Source: Opitutales bacterium (lineage in GTDB: Bacteria > Verrucomicrobiota > Verrucomicrobiia > Opitutales > Coraliomargaritaceae). Taken from it: 64,000 nt of DNA. A program made the position numbers and the translations under genes. The stretch spans positions 1-64,000 of the forward strand of contig JABBCA010000061.1 in assembly GCA_018607135.1 (NCBI GenBank). The letters are read 5' to 3'. Below the pieces are notes generated by a model. That model was not told the origin of the DNA, made no database searches, and saw only the letters and a program-made list of their open reading frames with translations. Of this stretch, positions 44,591 to 53,575 are shown one piece after another (positions within the stretch are counted from its first letter, which is position 1; each line of letters begins with the position of its first letter).

Positions 44591-45428
44591 CGATGATGAT
44601 TGCTGCGACGAGTAGTGCCGCACCTGCTAAGCGCCATTTGAAAAAGGCGGCTACGCCTTCACCACGTCCATAGTAACGATCGATGATGACGGTCCAGAGT
44701 GCGCGTGAGGCATACACAATATTGATCAGCACGGCTTGTCCGGTAAGTCCGATTAAGAAAATAACCAGCGAGGTTTGAAAGCCCATAATTGCTGAGCCGA
44801 GATACATTGGCTTCTTGGCGCTTTCGGGGGGAGGTGGGCTTTTACCGAGAAGTGGCACGAGCAAGGCGACCGTCATAAAGAGGGTCGGAGAGAGCCAGCC
44901 GATACCAAGCTGACCTCGAGCTTCGACAACTAGAATGTCACATGCTGCAAACAATACACTTGCACCTGCCGCGTAGTAGGCCGCCTCACGGCGGTCTTTT
45001 GTAAATTTACGAGGTCCGCGTTGGATCAAGACGACGCCTACCGTCGCGAGGATGGCTGCGCCCCATAGCCATTTGGTGAGTTCCGATTGCCCAGTTGCAA
45101 ATGAGAAAATTGCGACCAGTAGGGTCTTCATGCCGAGCAATGGACCGACAATTGAGAGGTCGCCGACTTCCAAGGATTTGACTGAGAGGATACGTCCTAA
45201 AAAGAGAGCTACGCCCGCGCCAACGGCGGTGAGCCAAGCGGTCAGTTCAAAATCTCCACGCGAAATGAAGAACAAGGGCAGTGCCCAGAGCGCCATCGCG
45301 ATGTTGGTGACTGCGATCGCACGGCGTTTAGTCGCACCCTCATTGAGTGAGCGCTTGATCTGTAATGATCCGGATGCGTAAAGAGAAGCCGCGCCGGCAG
45401 CGCACAGGACCGTGATCGGAGTCAGCAT
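44574..45428 (-). CDS. EamA/DMT-family transporter
   Basis: This 284-residue membrane protein has ten hydrophobic segments in two repeats (first about 4-145, second about 155-280), for example ITVLCAAGAASLYASG, IVGPLLGMKTLLVAIFSFAT and WRLAGAALLVAAIIIVIFQ. The EamA pattern is recognisable (LEVGDLSIVGPLLGMKTLL, LINIVYASRALWTVI). Drug/metabolite transporters of this type export small metabolites; the substrate is unknown. The 3' end overlaps larE on the opposite strand. Confidence 0.85.
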   Translation of the reverse strand: MLTPITVLCAAGAASLYASGSLQIKRSLNEGATKRRAIAVTNIAMALWALPLFFISRGDFELTAWLTAVGAGVALFLGRILSVKSLEVGDLSIVGPLLGMKTLLVAIFSFATGQSELTKWLWGAAILATVGVVLIQRGPRKFTKDRREAAYYAAGASVLFAACDILVVEARGQLGIGWLSPTLFMTVALLVPLLGKSPPPPESAKKPMYLGSAIMGFQTSLVIFLIGLTGQAVLINIVYASRALWTVIIDRYYGRGEGVAAFFKWRLAGAALLVAAIIIVIFQR

Positions 45429-45484
45429 AAGATGTCGTGGACTCCCCTTTAGTGACTATACTTAAATTTCGTAATCGTGATGAC

Positions 45485-45691
45485 TTACTTAGTTTTCTTC
45501 GAGAGTGCATGAGCACCGACAAAAATTAGACCGCTCAGGAGAACTGCAAGCCCGAGCATGACCAAATGGTCTGGCTGACTGATCAAGTGTTGAGCAGTCT
45601 CAACAAACCCTTCGTGATGACCACTACTGTGCGCACTGGCGGCTTGTGAAAGCGTGATCACAGATGCAATAGAGAGTAGCGTTTTCTTCAT
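45485..45691 (-). CDS. Tiny His-rich membrane protein resembling part of HupE/UreJ
   Basis: This 68-residue protein (start MKKTLLSIASVITL at 45691) has a signal peptide up to about ALAASA-type QAASA, then HSSGHHEGF, QPDHLVML and one membrane helix (VMLGLAVLLSGLIFVGAHAL). 'AH..GHHEGF...PDHLVMLGLAV' resembles the H-P-x-x-G-x-D-H-L-L-A-M signature of HupE/UreJ nickel permeases, cut down to one helix. A nickel function would fit the nearby lar genes, but this is a guess. Confidence 0.55.
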   Translation of the reverse strand: MKKTLLSIASVITLSQAASAHSSGHHEGFVETAQHLISQPDHLVMLGLAVLLSGLIFVGAHALSKKTK

Positions 45692-45741
45692 GGTGTTTAT
45701 CAATAGGTGCACTTGTGGATATTGCAAACTCTAGTTACGAC

Positions 45742-46314
45742 TTAACTCCCAGGTTTTATAGCTTCGCTGCCTTGTAACTCTGGTGGTAGCTTGTCGGCTT
45801 CGTAGGTTGGGAAACTGAGTTGTGCGAGGCTGTGATGTGGCACGTCGAAAGTGGTTGCCCCGTTACTGCGGTCGACGATCACGCCAACGGCCACAGGATC
45901 GGCGCCATGTGCGCGGCATTGTTCGAGTGCTTCCACAACACGTCCACCGCGTGTGATGACGTCTTCAATGATTAAGACTTTCTCATCGGGTGCGAATTTG
46001 AAATTACGGCGCAAAGCGAGCTTGTCGTCCACTTTTTCGAGAAACACGAAACGCAGCCCCAGTTGACGAGCGACTTCTTGGCCGATGACCAAGCCACCCA
46101 TTGCTGGACCGACGACGGTCGTAGCGCCGTATTCTCTAAGCATGGGTAACATGATTTCAGCCAGACGTGTGACCTTGTCCATATACTGGCAGACCTGAGC
46201 GCATTGGAAGAAATGCGCACTGTGCAAGCCAGAGCGGAGTAAGAAGTGCCCTTCAAGGAGAGCGCCACTGTCGCGAAAAATTTGGATGACTTCGTCGTTT
46301 AGCTGTGAATCCAT
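45742..46314 (-). CDS. pyrE: Orotate phosphoribosyltransferase
   Basis: This 190-residue phosphoribosyltransferase has the PRPP-binding motif VLIIEDVITRGGRVVEAL, GALLEGHFLLRSGLHSAHFF at the N-terminus and ATTVVGPAMGGLVIGQEVAR. PyrE makes OMP from orotate and PRPP in pyrimidine synthesis. Its length and layout match the alpha-proteobacterial/archaeal-like short PyrE. It is followed by the small HupE-like gene 50 bp downstream on the same strand. Confidence 0.93.
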   Translation of the reverse strand: MDSQLNDEVIQIFRDSGALLEGHFLLRSGLHSAHFFQCAQVCQYMDKVTRLAEIMLPMLREYGATTVVGPAMGGLVIGQEVARQLGLRFVFLEKVDDKLALRRNFKFAPDEKVLIIEDVITRGGRVVEALEQCRAHGADPVAVGVIVDRSNGATTFDVPHHSLAQLSFPTYEADKLPPELQGSEAIKPGS

Positions 46315-46459
46315 GCACCTAGCATGATTGGAAGCGGCTCACTGGAAAGCTGAAAATCATACACGCTGGTTATTTAATTGTGCGTATAAATCTACACAAA
46401 GCGTAAGCGCTGACCTCCGTGTCAGCATTTTCGAGAGTTAGTGACCTAAACTGGCTAAG

Positions 46460-46484
46460 ATGTCGGGACGGAGCCCGACGCTCC
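46460..46484. repeat. REP-like palindrome, copy 2
   Basis: ATGTCGGGACGGAGCCCGACGCTCC is the near-complement of 36040-36064 and contains GTCGGG/CCCGAC. It lies in the 245-bp pyrE-HAD gap, in which nothing else was recognised. Confidence 0.55.
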
Positions 46485-46559
46485 CTTGGATCATACACTC
46501 ACGCAATTTTCACAGAGCCTGACTTGCATGTTTGTGCATCGGTCGACTATCTGTGAGAG

Positions 46560-47138
46560 ATGCAAAACTTACACCACGATTACGACGGCCTGATTTTCGA
46601 TATGGATGGCACGCTTGCCGATACGATGCCGACGCACTTCGTCGCATGGTCGCAGTCCATGGCGGAGCATGGTTTGGAGTTTTCAGAAGATCGTTTCTAT
46701 GCCTTGGGCGGTGTGCCTGCGGGAGAGATTATTGAAATGCTGGCCAAAGAGCAGGGCAAGGTTGTCGATGCGAATGCCATCGCCGAAGCTAAAGAGGAGC
46801 TTTTCCTCGAGCTATTAGGAGAGGTGCAGCCAGTCCTTCCTGTCAAAGCAATTGCAGAGTTTCATCGTGAGCATATCCCGATGGCGATTGCCACAGGTAG
46901 CCCAAAGTGGGTGGCTGAGAAGATTCTGAAAGCACTGGGAATACGTGACTGGTTTGGCGCAGTGGTCGGGGCAGAGTGCGTAGAAAATTCCAAACCCGCA
47001 CCCGATGTGTATCTAAAGGCTGCCGAGTTGATCGGTGTCGATCCGAAGCGGTGTCACGCGTTTGAAGATACAAAGCTTGGTATGGAGGCGGCGCAGAACG
47101 CTGGCATGGTCGTGGTGGATATTCACACCTTATTTTAA
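46560..47138 (+). CDS. HAD-superfamily phosphatase (beta-phosphoglucomutase/YqaB-like)
   Basis: This 192-residue HAD protein has the nucleophile motif LIFDMDGTLADTM, motif II AIATGSP, motif III lysine in ENSKPAPDVYLKAA and motif IV FEDTKLGMEAAQNAGM. The small helical cap (about 25-85) is of the type found in fructose-1-phosphate/6-phosphogluconate phosphatase YqaB and beta-phosphoglucomutase. It is slightly shorter than the usual 200-220. The substrate cannot be read from the sequence. Confidence 0.88.
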   Translation: MQNLHHDYDGLIFDMDGTLADTMPTHFVAWSQSMAEHGLEFSEDRFYALGGVPAGEIIEMLAKEQGKVVDANAIAEAKEELFLELLGEVQPVLPVKAIAEFHREHIPMAIATGSPKWVAEKILKALGIRDWFGAVVGAECVENSKPAPDVYLKAAELIGVDPKRCHAFEDTKLGMEAAQNAGMVVVDIHTLF

Positions 47139-47303
47139 CTTTGCAAGGTCTACGCTTGCGAAGTGCGCTCCTTTAGTGTCGCCAAGAGGCATGAGTTTAT
47201 CGCGGCGTCGAGCAAGGAAGCGCTCTTGATAATGAACAAGTCGTTTGTGTTTCGATTGCCGCTTGCGAAGCCGATGAATCGTGATGAGTATTGACCTTAG
47301 GTT

Positions 47304-49535
47304 ATGGCAACAGAATCCAAGGATATCAAAGGAAGTGAGTGGGCGGCTGGTTTAGCGGCTTTTTTGCAACAGAATAGCGAAGTGGAAGCGCTGCGGGTGG
47401 ATTCGTCGCATCGTAAGGTGGAGATCGCGACTTTGGGCTCGGTGGATTTAGACTTACTAGAGCTGCGGCTTTCGGAAACGATTCGCATGATTGAAGCGGG
47501 TGGGCTTCAAGATCACGTCGTGGGTGTGAGTGTTGTTGAAGGTGACGATGGTGAACTGAATTTGCAAAAGCCGACTTGTTTGACGGCTCCACGTCTATGG
47601 CAGTGGCGAGAACTCGAATGGCCAGCGAAAGAGGAGGAAGAGGAGCATGAAGACTGGCGTGTGCTTGGGGTGCTTGCAGGTATTTGTGCGATTCTAGGTA
47701 TTGCAGGTTGGAGTATGGAAGCTGTAGGGAGTGCGCCTGCGTGGGTGCCGATTGCGCTGTATCTCGGAGCCATGCTTGCGGGAGGTTGGGATGCGATTGG
47801 TGACGTGAAAGAAGGTCTGCCAAAAGGACAGCTGGATATTCACTTTTTGATGCTGTCGGTCGCCGTAGGTGCGGCTTCAATTGGTGCGTGGGCGGAAGGA
47901 GCCTTGTTGCTCTTTCTGTTTTCCTTCTCAGCAGCGCTTGAGGAGTATGCCTTACATCGCACACGAAGCGAGATTGATAGCCTATTTGATGCCGCGCCAA
48001 AGACGGCAACTATTTTAGATCCAGATGGCGATGAGCAAATCGTTCCAGTAGAAGAGGTTCGTATCGGGCAAGTCATCATAGTGAAACCCGGTGCTCTATT
48101 TCCTGTAGATGCTGAAGTGCTTGAAGGTAAGAGCGCGGCGGATGAGTCTACACTTACTGGCGAGGCGAATCCTATCGCTAAGTTTAAAGGCGATTCTGTA
48201 TATAGTGGGACGATTAATTTGTGGGGTGCGGTTCGAGCAAAAGTATTGCGCTCGGCAAGTGAAAGCTCGTTGCAAAAAGTGATTCGATTGATTCGTGAGG
48301 CGCAGCATTTGAAGGCTCCAAGCCAGCGCTTTACTGATAAGTTTGGCACACGCTATACGATTGGGATTCTCGGACTGACGGCACTGATGTTCTTTGTCTG
48401 GTGGCTGTTTTTTGGGATACCGCCGTTTACCAATACAGAAGAGGGGTTCTCCGCATTTTATCGGGCGATGACCTTGCTGGTCGTGGCAAGTCCGTGTGCG
48501 CTCGTGCTATCGATCCCGTCGGCGATTCTCGCCGCGATTGCTTGGGGTGCTCGCCACGGGATTTTATTTCGCGGAGGCGCTGCAATTGAAAAATTAGCCG
48601 AGGTGGATCTGGTGGCTTTGGATAAAACAGGCACGCTCACGACGGGTGAAATGGAAGTGCACGCGATCGAGAGTTTTCCACCAGGGCGCGAAGAGGAAGC
48701 AGCCGCGCTGGCTTATTCGCTTGAGGCACATGGCTCGCATCCAATCGGACGAGCGATTCGAAAGTATGGCAAGCAGCAAGGTTTGAAGTCTCGTGACATC
48801 GAAGATTTTCAAGCAATGAGCGGTAAAGGCGTGCAAGGGCGTGACGGCGAGGCCCTCTGTATTTTAGGTCGTCGGGAGCTGTTGGAGGGCGGCCCTTTGT
48901 CTGAGTGGATCGAGACGGTGCTGGAACCGCCTGCAGAATTTTCGGAAAATTGGATTTTTAAAGGTGATTTGATCGCGCGTATTTTGTTGAAAGATCAAAT
49001 TCGCCGCGAATCGAAGCCGATCTTAGCAAAGTTAAAAGCGAGTGGTATACGCACGGTTATGCTTACTGGGGATCGGCGCAGCGCGGCCGAGTCGGTGGGT
49101 AGTGAGATCGGTATTGATGAAGTGCGCTCGGGCTTGAAGCCAGAAGATAAGGTGGCTGCCATTCGTGAGTATTCGAAGGGCGGATACAAAGTCGCTATGG
49201 TGGGTGATGGGGTGAATGATGCGCCTAGCTTGGCTGCGGCTTATGTGTCGGTAGCGATGGGAGCGCGTGGCAGTGATGCGGCACTTGAGCAGAGTGAAAT
49301 CGTGCTGATGAAGGATCGTATCGATAACTTCATGGCGGCAACGGAGTTGAGCCATCGCGCACGAGTGATCATTCGGCAGAATTTAGCGATTGCTTTAGGC
49401 ACGGTGGTATTAATGGCTTTGGCTGCTATTTTGGGATGGATCCCATTGAGTGTTGGCGTCTTTGCCCATGAAGGGAGCACGGTAGTCGTGTGTTTGAATA
49501 GCTTGCGATTGTTGTTTTCGGATCGTGTCCGCTAA
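47304..49535 (+). CDS. P1B-4-type heavy-metal translocating ATPase
   Basis: This 743-residue P-type ATPase has phosphorylation motif DKTGTLTTGE (D440), TGE in STLTGEANPI and GDGVNDAPSLA. The membrane motif is SPC (396-398 in VASPCALVLSIPSA), and the last helices carry HEGSTVVVCLNSLRLL; SPC with HEG(G/S)T is the signature of subgroup P1B-4, which moves cobalt, zinc, iron or cadmium. The N-terminus (1-110) has no CxxC metal-binding domain and an acidic run (EEEEEHED) precedes the first helix. No metalloregulator gene is adjacent. Confidence 0.9.
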   Translation: MATESKDIKGSEWAAGLAAFLQQNSEVEALRVDSSHRKVEIATLGSVDLDLLELRLSETIRMIEAGGLQDHVVGVSVVEGDDGELNLQKPTCLTAPRLWQWRELEWPAKEEEEEHEDWRVLGVLAGICAILGIAGWSMEAVGSAPAWVPIALYLGAMLAGGWDAIGDVKEGLPKGQLDIHFLMLSVAVGAASIGAWAEGALLLFLFSFSAALEEYALHRTRSEIDSLFDAAPKTATILDPDGDEQIVPVEEVRIGQVIIVKPGALFPVDAEVLEGKSAADESTLTGEANPIAKFKGDSVYSGTINLWGAVRAKVLRSASESSLQKVIRLIREAQHLKAPSQRFTDKFGTRYTIGILGLTALMFFVWWLFFGIPPFTNTEEGFSAFYRAMTLLVVASPCALVLSIPSAILAAIAWGARHGILFRGGAAIEKLAEVDLVALDKTGTLTTGEMEVHAIESFPPGREEEAAALAYSLEAHGSHPIGRAIRKYGKQQGLKSRDIEDFQAMSGKGVQGRDGEALCILGRRELLEGGPLSEWIETVLEPPAEFSENWIFKGDLIARILLKDQIRRESKPILAKLKASGIRTVMLTGDRRSAAESVGSEIGIDEVRSGLKPEDKVAAIREYSKGGYKVAMVGDGVNDAPSLAAAYVSVAMGARGSDAALEQSEIVLMKDRIDNFMAATELSHRARVIIRQNLAIALGTVVLMALAAILGWIPLSVGVFAHEGSTVVVCLNSLRLLFSDRVR

Positions 49536-49702
49536 GGTTGTTTCTTTGTCGGCTCGGCACTTTTGCGAACTCGATTACTTGAAAAGACGGGAAGTCGCAG
49601 CGAATTTATGATGTTATTCTGTCGTAAGCTCTCTGCTTGCATTCACAGGAACTCTGTAGTTTAACTAGTCGACGACTCCTTACCCTCTAAGTTAAGTTAT
49701 TT

Positions 49703-49969
49703 ATGAATATCAACCACCCCCGTGCCCATCGTCGGGCTTGCTTGCGTATCGTTTTAATTCTTCTAGCTATCTGGTTTTCAGTTAGCTTCGGCTGCGCCAT
49801 CGTCTTTAGAGATTGGCTAGATGTAAATGCGCCACAGGTTGGAAATGCACCTTTTGGTTTTTGGATGGCACAGCAAGGTGCGATCATTTGCTTTGTTTTA
49901 TTGCTGATAATCTATGCGTTTCTGATGAATCGCTTGGATGCAAAGCATGGATACTCAGAAGGTAACTAG
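49703..49969 (+). CDS. Sodium:solute symporter small subunit (DUF4212)
   Basis: This 88-residue protein has two membrane helices (about 14-33 and 54-72) and the pattern of the DUF4212/TIGR03647 family: [40 protein letters not shown] and [20 protein letters not shown]. It is 11 bp ahead of the large symporter subunit, the usual arrangement of this two-gene transporter. Confidence 0.88.
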   Translation: MNINHPRAHRRACLRIVLILLAIWFSVSFGCAIVFRDWLDVNAPQVGNAPFGFWMAQQGAIICFVLLLIIYAFLMNRLDAKHGYSEGN

Positions 49970-49980
49970 GAGAATCGATT

Positions 49981-51801
49981 ATGACACAGGATCATTTAAA
50001 CTTCATCTTCATCGGTATTTCGTTTGCGCTTTATATTGGTATTGCGATTAAATCAAGGGCGGGTTCGACTAAAGAATATTATACTGCTGGGGGCGGGGTT
50101 TCACCCTTTGCGAATGGTATGGCTACGGCTGCGGACTGGATGTCAGCGGCCACTTTTATTTCAATGGCAGGGACGGTTGCCATTAGCGGCTATGATGCCT
50201 CACGTTTCTTGATGGGTTGGACCGGCGGTTTTGTCTTGTTGACTATCCTCATGGTGCCCTATCTACGCAAGTTCGGTAAGGCAACGGTGCCAGACTTTGT
50301 CGGTGATCGCTATTACTCAAAACTCGCACGTGGAGTCGCGGTGGTCTGCGCGATCTTTATATGCATGACTTATATAATGGGGCAAATGCGCGGGGTAGGA
50401 GTGGTGTTTTCGCAGCTTTTTGGAATCGGTATTCCTGCAGGTGTGATCATCGGTGCGAGTATTGTGTTCTTCTATGCAGGCCTTGGGGGCATGAAAGGGA
50501 TCACGTATACGCAGGTCGCTCAGTATTGTGTGATGGCGTTTGCTTACACAATCCCCGCCATTTATATCGCGATTGCTTTGACTGATAACTTTATTCCGCA
50601 GCTCGGTCTGATCGGAGATTATACTGCTGATGAGGTGGCGATTCCGTTTTTGCAGAAACTAAATAACATCAATCAAGAGCTCGGTTTCGCGGAATATACC
50701 TCGGGAAAGCTCTCGACGATGAATATGTTTTGTATCACTGCTGCGCTGATGTGTGGCACTGCTGGTTTACCGCACGTAATCGTGCGTTTCTTTACCGTTA
50801 AGAACGTGGGTGCAGTGCGCAAGTCGGCCTGCTGGACGCTACTTTTTATTGCTGTGATTTACCTAACCGCGCCGACGATTGGTGCGTTTTCTCGTGTGAA
50901 TTTAATCGAGAAATTACATAATTCTCCCTATTCTGAAGTGCCCAGTTGGTTTCAAGAATTTGAGGCGACTGGACAAATGGCGTGGGTCGACAAAAATGGT
51001 GACGGCAAGATTCAATATTATGGCCCAGCAAAGTCGGAAGTGGGCACTGCAACTGTTTTTCAAGGTGGTAAGCCTAGTTATCCAGAGTATGACGCGCCTG
51101 AGAGTCAGCGTGTCGGTGTGAATGGTGAGCGCCTATTGGCCAATAAGGCGGACGACTCCAATCCGAATGAACTTTGGTTTGGGAATGACATTATGGTAAT
51201 GGCAAATCCTCACATGGCAGGTTTACCAATGTGGGTGATTGCACTCCTGATGGCGGGCTGTATCGCGGCAGCGTTATCTACTGCGGCGGGTCTGTTGCTA
51301 GTGCTTTCTACCTCAATCTCTCATGACTTGATGAAGAAGATAGTGAAGCCCGATTTGAGTGATCAAGAAGAGGTTCGCTATGCGAGGATGGCCTCATTTG
51401 GTGCATTGATTGTTGCGGCTTATTTTGGGATCAATCCTCCGTCGGCATTCATCGCTAAGACGGTCGCATTCGCCTTCGGTCTTGCGGCTTCGTCTTTCTT
51501 CCCCACGCTGCTCATTGGTATTTTCTCGAAGCGTATGAACCGTGAGGGAGCGATTTCTGGCATGATTTGTGGCATCGTCTTCACAATTAGCTATATCATT
51601 TATTTCCAATTCTTAGGTGGGCACAAGGAGCAGTATTTCTTGGGGATTACTCCAGAAGGAATCGGCTTTATTGGTATGCTGATCAACTTTGCGGTCTCAT
51701 TTATCGTGAGCTCGTTCACTCCAGCGCCTCCGCAAGATGTGCAGGACATGGTTGAGTCGATCCATATCCCGTCAGGATCTGGAGACGCGTCGGACCATTA
51801 A
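49981..51801 (+). CDS. Sodium:solute symporter, VC_2705/ActP-like large subunit
   Basis: This 606-residue SSS-family protein has about 13 membrane helices and the family motifs [33 protein letters not shown] and [20 protein letters not shown]. Together with the preceding DUF4212 subunit it belongs to the acetate/organic-acid type transporters. A hydrophilic insertion (about 300-400, with [15 protein letters not shown], an EF-hand-like DKNGDGK) interrupts the membrane domain and may sense calcium. The C-terminus is short and acidic. Confidence 0.9.
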   Translation: MTQDHLNFIFIGISFALYIGIAIKSRAGSTKEYYTAGGGVSPFANGMATAADWMSAATFISMAGTVAISGYDASRFLMGWTGGFVLLTILMVPYLRKFGKATVPDFVGDRYYSKLARGVAVVCAIFICMTYIMGQMRGVGVVFSQLFGIGIPAGVIIGASIVFFYAGLGGMKGITYTQVAQYCVMAFAYTIPAIYIAIALTDNFIPQLGLIGDYTADEVAIPFLQKLNNINQELGFAEYTSGKLSTMNMFCITAALMCGTAGLPHVIVRFFTVKNVGAVRKSACWTLLFIAVIYLTAPTIGAFSRVNLIEKLHNSPYSEVPSWFQEFEATGQMAWVDKNGDGKIQYYGPAKSEVGTATVFQGGKPSYPEYDAPESQRVGVNGERLLANKADDSNPNELWFGNDIMVMANPHMAGLPMWVIALLMAGCIAAALSTAAGLLLVLSTSISHDLMKKIVKPDLSDQEEVRYARMASFGALIVAAYFGINPPSAFIAKTVAFAFGLAASSFFPTLLIGIFSKRMNREGAISGMICGIVFTISYIIYFQFLGGHKEQYFLGITPEGIGFIGMLINFAVSFIVSSFTPAPPQDVQDMVESIHIPSGSGDASDH

Positions 51802-51910
51802 GTCTGTGATTTTGGTTTTTTGAGATACCATGCGTGAGCAGGTGGTCTCAAGAATAACCAAATCGTGACCGCTTGGAAAAATTAAATAGTCAGTCGCTAG
51901 ACTGCTGTGT

Positions 51911-53344
51911 CTACGGATTAGACGTCTTACGGCGTCCAGCATTGCGGCGTTGAGGGCGCGGGTTGCCACCAGAATTGCTGCCTGCACTGTTTGAGCTGTT
52001 ACTTGCGCTGCCACTGCTCTTGCCGCGGAAGTTTCGATTGCCGCCGCTTCTTGGGCCGCCTTGATTGCCGCCTTTACCGCGAGGTGGTCCACTTCGGCCT
52101 TGACCGCCACCTCCGCCGCGACGTTGGCCACCTCCACCTTGTTTCGGCTTTTCTACGCGGGCACCACTTTCATGGAGTGCTTGAATTGCTTCAGCGTGGT
52201 AGCGGTGCTTACGTTCGACGGGCACCTGTTTCTTGATGAGTTTTTCGACTTCGCGTAAGAGCGCGACTTCTTCGAGTGAGCAGAAAGAAAGGGCGCGGCC
52301 ACTTTCGCCTGCGCGGGCTGTGCGGCCGATGCGGTGGACGTAAGCGTCGGACTCCATAGGGAGGTCAAAGTTGATCACCAACGTAATATTTTTGACGTCG
52401 ATGCCGCGAGCAGCGACATCGGTCGCAACGAGCACTGGAATCTGACCTTGTTTGAATTGGTCGAGGGTTTTTTGACGTGCGGATTGTGACTTATTGCCGT
52501 GGATGGAGTCTGCTTTGATACCGATGGAATTCAGTTTCTTAGCTAGGTTCTTAGCGCCGTGTTTAGTGCGGCTGAAAATTAAGCTGAGCTCGGTCTGGTG
52601 CTCTTGTTTTCGGCTCTCAAGCAAGTCGATGAGCAACTTTTGTTTGTTGCCCTTATCGATAAAGCAGACGCCTTGTTCGATTTTTTCCGCCGTCGTGCCT
52701 TGTGGTGCAATACGAATCTCGGCAGGATCATTCAGTAAGCTGTTCGCAAGTTTAGTGATTTCGGGTGCCATGGTGGCGGAGAACAAAAGTGTCTGGCGGC
52801 TTTGCGGAATTGCCGCTGCAATTTTTCGAATGTCGCGAATGAAGCCCATGTCCAGCATGCGGTCGGCTTCATCGAGAATGAAGGTGTCGACCTGTGAGAG
52901 GTCGATATGGCCTTGCTGGTGCAAGTCTAGAAGACGGCCCGTGGTAGCAACTAAAACGTCGAGGCCTTGATAGAGGCTTTTGATTTGTGGTTTTTCAGAA
53001 ACCCCACCGAACACCATACCCATGCGCAAATTGATATATTTGCCGTAGGTTTCGAAGCTCTGCATGACTTGCACCGCAAGTTCGCGTGTTGGTGTCAGTA
53101 TAAGGCAGCGCACTCCGCGACGGAAAGGCTTGCGTGGGTTGTTCGCAAAATAGTCGAGCGTCGGTAGCGCGAAGGCTGCAGTTTTACCCGTTCCAGTTTG
53201 TGCACATGCGAGAAGGTCACGTCCTTCCAGCAGGACGGGGATCGCTTTTGCCTGAATCGGAGATGGAGTGGTATAGCCTTTTTCTTCTAAGGCGCGTTGA
53301 ATAGGTGCCGCTAATGGCAGTGATGCAAAGGTAGTATCAGTCAT
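51911..53344 (-). CDS. rhlE: DEAD-box RNA helicase, RhlE-like
   Basis: This 477-residue protein has the helicase core in residues 1-375: Q motif (SPIQAKAIPVLLEGRDLLAC), Walker A AQTGTGKTAAF, DEAD in [16 protein letters not shown] in LFSATMAPE and HRIGRTARAGESGRA. The first motif context (FASLPLAAPIQRALEEKGYT) is RhlE-type. The last 100 residues are a low-complexity RGG/SNS-rich tail (GGGGQRRGGGGGQGR, SSGSASNSSNSAGSNSGGNP). It lies on the same strand as the DeaD-like gene and may be cold-related. Confidence 0.92.
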   Translation of the reverse strand: MTDTTFASLPLAAPIQRALEEKGYTTPSPIQAKAIPVLLEGRDLLACAQTGTGKTAAFALPTLDYFANNPRKPFRRGVRCLILTPTRELAVQVMQSFETYGKYINLRMGMVFGGVSEKPQIKSLYQGLDVLVATTGRLLDLHQQGHIDLSQVDTFILDEADRMLDMGFIRDIRKIAAAIPQSRQTLLFSATMAPEITKLANSLLNDPAEIRIAPQGTTAEKIEQGVCFIDKGNKQKLLIDLLESRKQEHQTELSLIFSRTKHGAKNLAKKLNSIGIKADSIHGNKSQSARQKTLDQFKQGQIPVLVATDVAARGIDVKNITLVINFDLPMESDAYVHRIGRTARAGESGRALSFCSLEEVALLREVEKLIKKQVPVERKHRYHAEAIQALHESGARVEKPKQGGGGQRRGGGGGQGRSGPPRGKGGNQGGPRSGGNRNFRGKSSGSASNSSNSAGSNSGGNPRPQRRNAGRRKTSNP

Positions 53345-53575
53345 AAATCAAGTTGTCCGGGCGCAGTTGTGCGCTCGATATGTATATTCTTTCGATCTTT
53401 GGTTACGTTTCCTAAATGTGCGTCTATCGAAAAGAGACTACATTGAGGCAGGTTTGGGCCATTGGAAACGCACCTAATGATGGTGATTATCGAAGGAAAA
53501 CCTGAATGAAAGGTTGCGTAGGTGACAGGGGAGTTACCTAGATGCAAGGATTAACTAAGGAATGTCGATGTTCCC

